A stretch of DNA of 64,000 nt, from contig OZ245737.1 in NCBI GenBank assembly GCA_965227315.1, positions 1,302,001 to 1,366,000 of the forward strand. Reading direction: 5' to 3'. The position numbers and the translations under genes were made by a program. Positions 35,558 to 42,773 of the stretch are shown here, in pieces. Under the pieces are notes generated by a model that saw nothing but the letters and a program-made list of their open reading frames with translations, did not search any database and was not told the DNA's origin. The DNA comes from JANQHS01 sp965227315 (GTDB lineage Bacteria; Bacteroidota; Bacteroidia; Cytophagales; CCMP332). Each line of letters starts with the position of its first letter. The first letter of the stretch is position 1.

Positions 35558-36697
35558 ATGATTCAGTCCAAGCTACCAAATGTCGGCACGACAATTTTTG
35601 CCGTGATGTCAGGCCTGGCAGAAGAGAATGGCGCAATAAATCTCAGTCAGGGATTTCCGGACTTTAATCCATCCGAAAAATTGATCAGCATGATCAACAG
35701 GTATATGGAGAGAGGGTTCAACCAATATTCACCTCCAACCGGGCACCCAAAGTTCAGGCAGGCTATTTCTCAGAAAACCGAAAACGATTATGGTGTTTAT
35801 TGTGATCCTGAAAAAGAGATCACCGTTACCTCCGGTGCCACCGAAGCCTTGTTCTGCGCGATTACCGCATTTGTGAATCCCGGTGATGAGGTGATCATTT
35901 TTGAACCAGCTTATGATTCCTACGTACCGGTGATCCAACTTTCCGGCGGAAAAGCTGTCCCCATCGAATTATCCTTCCCCGAGTACAAAATAGATTGGGA
36001 TGAGGTTGAGAGCAAAGTGAGTTCTAAAACCAGAATGGTGATCATCAACAACCCTCACAATCCCACAGGGGCAATACTTGATGAGGATGATCTAAAAAAG
36101 CTCGAGGAAATCGCAGAAAGGCATGACCTGCTTGTCATCAGTGATGAAGTCTATGAACATATTGTTTTTGATGGTAAAAAACACCAAAGCATTCTTCTTA
36201 ACGAAGGGCTGAAAAAAAGAAGCATGTTCATCGCATCGTTGGGCAAAACATTCCATGCCACCGGTTGGAAGGTAGGCTACTGTATAGCTCCCGAGGAAAT
36301 CACAAAAGAGTTTAGAAAGATCCATCAGTTTGATACATTCTGTACTCATACTCCTAGTCAATTGGGATACGCTGATTTTATTCAGGACAGGAAAGAATAC
36401 CTGGATCTTCACACCTATTATGAGAAGAGAAGAAACAAATTCCTGTCCCTCATCAAGGGAGCCAGGTTTGAGTCCCAACCCGCTGGAGGGACCTACTTCC
36501 AACTGCTATCATACCAAAACATCAGTGATGAAGGAGATCTTGATTATGCCAAAAAGCTGACCATTGAGAACGGTATTGCCTCCATTCCCATATCGGTTTT
36601 TTATTCGAGTGGTAGAGACGAAAAAGTATTGAGGTTCTGTTTTGCCAAAAAAGATGAAACCCTTGAAAGGGCTGCTGAAATCCTATGTCAGATCTGA
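35558..36697 (+). CDS. Methionine/aromatic aminotransferase, YbdL-like
   Basis: 379 residues, fold type I PLP enzyme. The PLP lysine is K230 in S-L-G-K-T-F-H-A-T-G-W-K-V-G-Y; N-L-S-Q-G-F-P-D-F at the start and N-N-P-H-N-P-T-G near 168 are class I/II marks. The similarity to YbdL, the very short spacing, and the coupled omega-amidase downstream suggest the glutamine/methionine transamination-amidase pathway, which rebuilds methionine from its keto acid (4-methylthio-2-oxobutanoate) and then hydrolyses the resulting alpha-ketoglutaramate. The stop overlaps the amidase start by 13 bases. Confidence 0.88.
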   Translation: MIQSKLPNVGTTIFAVMSGLAEENGAINLSQGFPDFNPSEKLISMINRYMERGFNQYSPPTGHPKFRQAISQKTENDYGVYCDPEKEITVTSGATEALFCAITAFVNPGDEVIIFEPAYDSYVPVIQLSGGKAVPIELSFPEYKIDWDEVESKVSSKTRMVIINNPHNPTGAILDEDDLKKLEEIAERHDLLVISDEVYEHIVFDGKKHQSILLNEGLKKRSMFIASLGKTFHATGWKVGYCIAPEEITKEFRKIHQFDTFCTHTPSQLGYADFIQDRKEYLDLHTYYEKRRNKFLSLIKGARFESQPAGGTYFQLLSYQNISDEGDLDYAKKLTIENGIASIPISVFYSSGRDEKVLRFCFAKKDETLERAAEILCQI

Positions 36698-37467
36698 AAA
36701 TCACCTTGTTTGAAATCGAACTCTTCTGGGAAGAACCCCAAAAAAACAGGGATCATATTGGCAAGCTGATCTCAAATGCTCCTGAATCAGATGTGATGAT
36801 ACTCCCCGAGACCTTCACAACTGGTTTTTCCATGAATGTCCGTGAGAAAGCCGAGCCGGGAGGTGAGAAAACACTGTTATGGATGAAAGAGCACGCACAA
36901 GCATCCGGCTCTTGTATCTGTGGTAGTGTCATGATCTCTACCGCTGAGGATGTGTATCAAAACCGGCTGTATTGGGTATTTCCCGACGGCAGCTACGAAT
37001 TTTACGATAAAAGGCATCTCTTCACTTTCGCCGATGAAGATCAGTATTTCAAACCGGGCAACAGGCATTTGGTGGTCGAATATAAGGGATGGAAAATCCA
37101 GCCTTTGATCTGTTACGACCTCAGGTTTCCGGTCTGGGCGAGAAACAATCCTCAAAACCCTTATGACATACTCGTTTATGTTGCCAACTGGCCCAGTGTT
37201 CGTCAAACCGCCTGGGACAAACTTTTGCCAGCCAGAGCTATAGAGAACGCCTGCTATTCCGTCGGTGTCAACCGTGTGGGTGATGATCCGAACGGGATCA
37301 TCTATAATGGCAATTCAACGATCTATGATTTTCTGGGAAATCCTGAAGAAAATACCGTAGATCAGCAGGGGTTGAAAACCTTTCTTCTGTCAAAGGAAAA
37401 GCTCCTGGCTTTCCGAAAGAAATTTCCTGTTCTCAATGATGCCGACCGCTTTGAGATCAGCGATTAG
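36685..37467 (+). CDS. Omega-amidase (YafV-like, nitrilase superfamily)
   Basis: 260 residues. The nitrilase catalytic set is complete: Glu42 (L-P-E-T-F), Lys109 (Y-D-K-R-H) and Cys143 (L-I-C-Y-D-L-R-F-P). L-P-E-T-F-T-T-G-F-S-M and C-Y-D-L-R-F-P-V-W are YafV signatures. It hydrolyses alpha-ketoglutaramate or related omega-amides made by glutamine-dependent transaminases; the methionine aminotransferase partner overlaps it upstream. The last 11 bases overlap the end of the convergent FG-GAP gene. Its 3' part, from about codon 140, is duplicated downstream at 39.9 kb as a broken copy. Confidence 0.9.
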   Translation: MSDLKITLFEIELFWEEPQKNRDHIGKLISNAPESDVMILPETFTTGFSMNVREKAEPGGEKTLLWMKEHAQASGSCICGSVMISTAEDVYQNRLYWVFPDGSYEFYDKRHLFTFADEDQYFKPGNRHLVVEYKGWKIQPLICYDLRFPVWARNNPQNPYDILVYVANWPSVRQTAWDKLLPARAIENACYSVGVNRVGDDPNGIIYNGNSTIYDFLGNPEENTVDQQGLKTFLLSKEKLLAFRKKFPVLNDADRFEISD

Positions 37468-39780
37468 ATTTCAGGATCTTGGCAACTCTTGGTCCTTCGG
37501 AGCCATCCACCCTTAGCAGATAAATTCCTTCCTCTATTCCGGTCAGATCCAACCTATCTTTGAGCAAATCTTTTTCCTCAAAGGTGATCATAACCCTTCC
37601 GCTCAAGTCAAGCAATTTAAGATTAAGCCACCTGCCAGCGTATTCAAAATTCAAGTACTCGGTCGCCGGGTTAGGCCATGTCCTCAAAATGTTGCCCTGA
37701 TGCTGAACCCTCTGTTGATCAAGAGAGGAGATCAATGATGTATCGTAATCTATGAACTGAAGTCCGCCGGTACTGCTTCCTAAAATGAAATCGAGATCTC
37801 CGTCCCCGGTAAGATCTCCTGAAGCGAGGTAAATAGAAGAACCCAACATGTCGTCCACCATTTCTTGAGTCAATGAATTGTACACAAGACTTGTGTATGG
37901 CTGCAGCGTTCCATAGATCCCGGGAATAAAATCACTGTAGATCCTGAGGATCCCATCCTGGATCCCGTAAGCCAGATCAAGATCTCCATCTCGATTAAAA
38001 TCCGCTACCTGCATATTGGCAGCCTGACTTCCGAATAGGTTACCAATTCCACCCAGGTTTGCTAATTCAAACTTCCAAACCGGACTCTCGTTGCTTCCTT
38101 CATTGATCAGGTAATTGATAATCCCAAAAGTATTTCTCCCGATCAGAAGGTCATTGACCCCATCTCCTGTCAGGTCAGCAAAATATGGGTTATCATAAGT
38201 TGAGAGAAGCGTATCCATCCCACCATAATCCAATGGGCTTGCCGGATCAAAAACCATCTGCCCTCCTTGAACACCAAGGTTCTCATAATACTTAAACACC
38301 GGGCTAACCCCATTATTTCCAATGGCCACTATGGCCATATCCGTAATCCCGTCACCCGAAAAATCCTCAAAAATGGGGCGGATACTCCAGTACTCCTGCG
38401 AAGCAAGGGATAAGAAATTCGTATCGATCTCAGTAAAGTGAGGATTCAAGGAATCGCCGGTATTTTCCAGGTAATAGAGATTCGAGATAAAATATCCATC
38501 CAAATTTCTTCCGCCATTGCCCACAAAAAGATCCAGATCACCATCACCGTCATAATCCACCAGAGCAGGGTAGGAAAACTCTCCAATATCAAACATTTCA
38601 TCTTGAAGGAAATTCCTCTTTTGAAAGTGAAAATTCGGACTGTCGACCTGTGAAACATCCTTGTAATACCAGACACTCTCATCAAGGCGATAGACATTTC
38701 CAAAATTGCCAGGGGTATTTGCCACGACGATCAAATCCTTGCGTCCATCAAAATCAACATCAGGGTTGAACATGGCAGGATAAATGAATCCGAGAGCGGA
38801 TTTGTCATACCTTGGAAATCCTGACCTGGCGCTATCCATCCTGGACAGGGTGGAAGTACCCTTATTTCTCATCACGACTATGGGTTTACAACCGATATCC
38901 CCCAAAATGACATCCAGCAACCCGTCATCGTTCAAATCGAGGTGAAGGCTGGTTGAGCCCTTATGGAATGCTTTGGGAGGACAATAATTGGGAGAGCCTA
39001 TAACCGAGCAGTTTACATCAAGATCAATGTCATATTGCCCACACGTAGAACATTCATGAAATCTTCCCCAACAATATTTGTCCACCATATAGATCATACT
39101 GTCACAATTGCCATTGATCTCTATGGACATGTTTTTAAAATACCAAACAAGACCTCCATTGGTCGATTCAAAAGCCATAATATCCGTGTCACCGTCTCCA
39201 TCGGCATCGAGGATCGAAGGATAGTCACCCTTGTTGATCTGAATACTGCTCCAGGCTGAAGTGGAATCCAGGTAAAACAGGTTTTGTACAAATATGCCCC
39301 AGTTGTAATATCCTGCGTTGTTGATCGCCTTGTAGACGGTAGGCCCAACAATACCATAAGTGAAAATATCTTTGACCCCATCGCAATCAGCGTCTGCAAC
39401 GACCATCCATCCGTCATTGAGGTCCGGAAGGGTTGACTCAAACCTCGGATCGTATTGCCAACGGGTATTCGAATTATTGATAAATGTCTGAAAATCATAA
39501 CCCGATTTATCATAGATCAATAGATCCTCCAAACCATCCTGATTCAGATCGATATTTTGAACCTGAGGAGAATTTAATCCCCTTCCCCAGGGTATGCCAA
39601 GTGTATCGCCACCTCGAATGATTTTTGGCGCCTGGTTCAACTGATAACCAAATGCTTGCGAGCTAGCTTCTTCGGATTGGAAAAGAAGGAGGGAAAACCC
39701 AAAAAAAAGCGCCCTGATCAAGGGCTTAACAGATAAAGGGACTTCTTTCATAATTGATGTATACAAAGATAGAATTCATA
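37103..39780. repeat. Tandem duplication, unit 1 (amidase 3' end plus FG-GAP gene)
   Basis: This stretch aligns along its whole length with 39897-42575. It spans the last 120 codons of the omega-amidase, the convergent FG-GAP gene and about 30 bases upstream of that gene. The unit is about 2.68 kb and the two units are separated by about 116 bases. Both edges were placed by eye and may be off by tens of bases. Similarity is uneven, from about 60 to 97 percent by segment. Confidence 0.85.
37457..39751 (-). CDS. FG-GAP repeat secreted protein with T9SS C-terminal signal, copy 1
   Basis: 764 residues from the ATG at 39751 (another in-frame ATG at 39766 lengthens the leader by 5). Signal peptide, then about ten FG-GAP/VCBS repeats with calcium-type D-x-D-x-D-G loops: D-L-N-Q-D-G, D-A-D-C-D-G, D-A-D-G-D-G, D-L-N-D-D-G, D-V-D-F-D-G, D-Y-D-G-D-G, F-S-G-D-G, L-T-G-D-G, F-N-R-D-G, L-T-G-D-G. 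They should fold as a beta-propeller. A six-cysteine insert lies near 215-265. The last 80 residues are a type A T9SS sorting domain (W-P-N-P, L-L-D-L-S-G-R, G-I-Y-L-L-R-V, A-K-I-L-K-S-N). Likely a cell-surface or secreted adhesive protein. It is a paralogue of 40253-42544. Confidence 0.88.
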   Translation of the reverse strand: MKEVPLSVKPLIRALFFGFSLLLFQSEEASSQAFGYQLNQAPKIIRGGDTLGIPWGRGLNSPQVQNIDLNQDGLEDLLIYDKSGYDFQTFINNSNTRWQYDPRFESTLPDLNDGWMVVADADCDGVKDIFTYGIVGPTVYKAINNAGYYNWGIFVQNLFYLDSTSAWSSIQINKGDYPSILDADGDGDTDIMAFESTNGGLVWYFKNMSIEINGNCDSMIYMVDKYCWGRFHECSTCGQYDIDLDVNCSVIGSPNYCPPKAFHKGSTSLHLDLNDDGLLDVILGDIGCKPIVVMRNKGTSTLSRMDSARSGFPRYDKSALGFIYPAMFNPDVDFDGRKDLIVVANTPGNFGNVYRLDESVWYYKDVSQVDSPNFHFQKRNFLQDEMFDIGEFSYPALVDYDGDGDLDLFVGNGGRNLDGYFISNLYYLENTGDSLNPHFTEIDTNFLSLASQEYWSIRPIFEDFSGDGITDMAIVAIGNNGVSPVFKYYENLGVQGGQMVFDPASPLDYGGMDTLLSTYDNPYFADLTGDGVNDLLIGRNTFGIINYLINEGSNESPVWKFELANLGGIGNLFGSQAANMQVADFNRDGDLDLAYGIQDGILRIYSDFIPGIYGTLQPYTSLVYNSLTQEMVDDMLGSSIYLASGDLTGDGDLDFILGSSTGGLQFIDYDTSLISSLDQQRVQHQGNILRTWPNPATEYLNFEYAGRWLNLKLLDLSGRVMITFEEKDLLKDRLDLTGIEEGIYLLRVDGSEGPRVAKILKSNR

Positions 39781-39896
39781 CCCTACCCAAAAAGTCTACT
39801 AACCAATATGAAGATCAAAGAGACAGCCAGGCCTGATGGCGAACAGACCATGGAATAAAGCCTCTTGGAGTGAAATATAGAGAGCGGAGGATTCAG

Positions 39897-40263
39897 GCCT
39901 TGATATGTTTTACAACCTCAGATTCCTGGTCTGGGCGAGAAACAATCCTCAAAACCCTTATGACATACTCGTTTATGTCGCCAACTGGCCCAGCGTTCAT
40001 CAAACCGCCTGGTACAAACTTTTGCCAGCAAGGGCCATAGAGAACGCCTGCTATTCCGTTGGTGTCAACCGTGTGGGTGATGATCCGAACGGGATCATCT
40101 ACAATGGCAATTCAATGATCTAGATTTTCTGGGAAATCCTGAAGAACATACCATGGCTCTGCGGGGATCGAAAATCTTTCTCTTGTCAAAGGAAAAGCTC
40201 CTGGCCTTCCGAAAGAAATTCCCTGTTCTCAATGATGCCGACCGCTTTGAGATCAGCGATTGG
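39897..40263 (+). pseudogene. Broken omega-amidase 3' fragment
   Basis: This piece closely matches the 3' end of the intact gene at about 37103-37467, over 90 percent identical in several stretches. It is not functional: there is no 5' half; the catalytic Cys is lost in the readable frame, where C-Y-D-L-R-F is replaced by F-Y-N-L-R-F (39908-39925) after a length change; one base is missing at about 40121, creating an immediate TAG; and the original stop has become TGG at 40261-40263. The region after the frameshift is more diverged (about 40140-40185) and then nearly identical again. A weak remnant of an earlier part of the gene may lie at 39808-39855. Confidence 0.88.
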
Positions 40264-42544
40264 ATTTCAGGATCTTGGCAACTCTTGGTCCATTTCTTCC
40301 TTCTACACGCAGCAGATAGATCCCTTCTTCAAAAGAGCTCAAATCCATTTGCTCCTCAGGCAAGTCCTTCCTTTCAAAAGAAAGCAATACCCTTCCGCTC
40401 AGGTCAAGAAGCTGAATGTTTTCCCAATTTCCCGGATATTCAAAATAGACGAGATCATTTGTAGGGTTAGGCCATGTCTTCAGATTGTTGCCTTGTCCTT
40501 GAATTTCCTGCGGATCAAGTGATGAAATCAATGAGGTGTCATAATCTATAAATTGTAAACCTCCCGTACTACTGCCAACAATGAAATCCAGATTTCCATC
40601 CCCAGTAAGGTCGCCAGGAGCCAAGTAAATAGAAGAACCCAACATGTCATCCACCATTTCTTGAGTCAATGAATTGTACACAAGACTGGTGTATGGCTGC
40701 AGCGTTCCATATATCCCGGGAATAAAATCACTGTAGATCCTTAAGATCCCATCCTGGATTCCGTAAGCCAGATCAAGATCTCCATCCCGATTAAAATCCG
40801 CTACCTGCATATTGGCAGCCTGACTTCCGAATAGGTTGCCAATTCCGCCTAGGTTTGCCAATTCAAACTTCCAGATCGGATTGCCATTGGTCCCCTCATT
40901 GATCAGGTAATTGATAACCCCAAAGGTATTTCTCCCGATCAGAAGGTCATTGACCCCATCACCGGTAAGATCTGCGAAATGTGGAGTATCATAGGGTAAT
41001 AACAGGGTATCCATCCCGCCGTAATCAAGTGGATTTCCCGGATCAAAGATCATTTGCCCGTCCTGCACTCCTTGATTTTCGTAATATTTAAATACATCCT
41101 GTATCCCATTGTTGCCGATAGCCACGACGGCCATATCCGTAATCGCATCACCCGAAAAATCCTCAAAAATGGGGCGGATACTCCAATAATCCTGCGAAGC
41201 CAGAGATAAGAAATTCGTATCGATTTCCGTGAACTGGGGATTCAAGGAATCACCGGTATTTTCCAGATAATAGAGATTCGAGATAAAATCTCCGTCCAAA
41301 TTTCTTCCACCATTGCCCACAAAAAGATCCAGATCACCATCACCGTCATAGTCTGCAAGGGCAGGATGGGAAAACTCTCCCACATCATACATTTCATCTT
41401 GCAGGAAATTCTTTTTTTGAAATTGAAAATTCGGACTATCCACCTGAGAAACATCCTTGTAGTACCAGACACTCTCATCAAGGCGGTAGATATTCCCGAA
41501 ATTGCCAGGGGTATTTGCTACGACGATCAGGTCATTGCGCCCATCAAAATCAACATCAGGGTTGAACATGGCAGGATAAAAGAAACCAAGTGCAGATTTA
41601 TCATATCGAGGAAAGCCTGACCTTGCACTGTCCATTTTGGCCAAAGAAGAAGTTCCCTTATTCCTCATGACCACTATCGGTTTGCAACCAACATCTCCCA
41701 ACAAAACATCCAGGAGACCGTCATCATTTAAATCCAGATGGAGGCTGGTGGATCCGGCATGAAAGGCCTTATTGGAGCAATAGTTCGCAGTTCCATTAAC
41801 AAGGCAATTATCATCAAGATCAATGTCATATTTTCCACAGTCCGCACATTCATAAAAACGACCCCAACAGTACTCATCCAGCACGTAGATCATGCTATCA
41901 CAATTTCCATTGATCTCTATGGACATGTTCTTAAAGTACCTTACAAAACCTCCATTCAGCCACTCAAATGCCAGGATATCGGTGTCTCCATCACCATCCG
42001 CATCCAGAATGGATGGATAATCTCCTTGATTGATCAGCAGGTTGCTGCGGCCCAAAGAATCCAGGTAGTAAAGTGTCTGAACAAATACACCCCAGTTGTA
42101 ATATCCTGAATTATCGATTGCCTTATAGACCGTAGGTCCGGCGGCGGCATAGGCATAGATATCTTTGACCCCATCACAATCCGCATCGGCAACAACGATC
42201 CAGCCATCATTGAGGTCAGGCAGCGTTGACTCGAATCGCGGGTCATATTGCCAATTGGTATTGGAGTTATTAATAAAGGTGTGAAAGTCATATCCGGACC
42301 GATCGTAGATCAATAGGTCTTCCAGGCCATCACGATTCAGGTCGATATTCTGTATCTGTGGAGAATTTAATCCTCGACCCCAGGGAATTCCCAATGTATC
42401 CCCTCCTCGAATGATCTTTGGAGATTGTTCCAATTGGTAGCCGAAAGCTTGCGCCCGGGCCTTCTCGGACTGAAAAAGAAGGATCGATAGCCCAAAGAGG
42501 AGCAACTGAAACAAGGTCTGAACTGATAGCGGGACTCTCATCAT
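40253..42544 (-). CDS. FG-GAP repeat secreted protein with T9SS C-terminal signal, copy 2
   Basis: 763 residues from the ATG at 42544 (a second ATG follows at once; a TTG at 42586 would lengthen the leader). Same plan as copy 1: signal peptide ending A-R-A-Q, the identical opening A-F-G-Y-Q-L, about ten D-x-D-x-D-G repeats, the conserved six-cysteine insert near 213-262, and a type A T9SS sorting tail ending A-K-I-L-K-S-N-R. The most divergent stretch between copies is the sorting tail's first part; the central repeats are almost identical in DNA. Both genes stay open, so both are probably expressed. Its 3' end overlaps the broken amidase fragment in the same way as copy 1 overlaps the intact gene. 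Confidence 0.88.
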   Translation of the reverse strand: MMRVPLSVQTLFQLLLFGLSILLFQSEKARAQAFGYQLEQSPKIIRGGDTLGIPWGRGLNSPQIQNIDLNRDGLEDLLIYDRSGYDFHTFINNSNTNWQYDPRFESTLPDLNDGWIVVADADCDGVKDIYAYAAAGPTVYKAIDNSGYYNWGVFVQTLYYLDSLGRSNLLINQGDYPSILDADGDGDTDILAFEWLNGGFVRYFKNMSIEINGNCDSMIYVLDEYCWGRFYECADCGKYDIDLDDNCLVNGTANYCSNKAFHAGSTSLHLDLNDDGLLDVLLGDVGCKPIVVMRNKGTSSLAKMDSARSGFPRYDKSALGFFYPAMFNPDVDFDGRNDLIVVANTPGNFGNIYRLDESVWYYKDVSQVDSPNFQFQKKNFLQDEMYDVGEFSHPALADYDGDGDLDLFVGNGGRNLDGDFISNLYYLENTGDSLNPQFTEIDTNFLSLASQDYWSIRPIFEDFSGDAITDMAVVAIGNNGIQDVFKYYENQGVQDGQMIFDPGNPLDYGGMDTLLLPYDTPHFADLTGDGVNDLLIGRNTFGVINYLINEGTNGNPIWKFELANLGGIGNLFGSQAANMQVADFNRDGDLDLAYGIQDGILRIYSDFIPGIYGTLQPYTSLVYNSLTQEMVDDMLGSSIYLAPGDLTGDGNLDFIVGSSTGGLQFIDYDTSLISSLDPQEIQGQGNNLKTWPNPTNDLVYFEYPGNWENIQLLDLSGRVLLSFERKDLPEEQMDLSSFEEGIYLLRVEGRNGPRVAKILKSNR

Positions 42545-42773
42545 ATTTATAAGTAACACAAAAATAGAATGTAAAATCTTCTTCAAAGGTTTAAGGTCCG
42601 ATCAATGCCATTATATTCCTCAGAATAAAGGTCGAAATTTTGTCCGATTTCAAGGTTACTTTTTGCTGATTTTCAGAACCTTTATATAGGTACAACGTTT
42701 AATTCAGGAAATCCCAAACTATTCAAAAAGCCCTTCCTTTGGCCATCACTGCCCAATCAAATTTCTGTTGGTT

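Larger units (their letters stand above)
39897..42575. repeat. Tandem duplication, unit 2 (broken amidase plus FG-GAP gene)
   Basis: Second copy of the unit at 37103-39780, in the same orientation. The amidase part is decayed, while the FG-GAP gene is intact and somewhat longer at its start. No inverted repeats, transposase or target-site duplication is visible at the edges, so unequal recombination rather than transposition is the likely origin. Confidence 0.85.

Noticed and set aside
40153..40522. Short plus-strand frames after the amidase frameshift
   Set aside because: They read partly in the amidase frame and then into the antisense of FG-GAP copy 2, so they are pseudogene debris.
37103..42575. 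Transposon or integron carrying the duplicated genes
   Set aside because: No transposase, terminal inverted repeats, attC-like sites or target duplications were seen at the unit edges.
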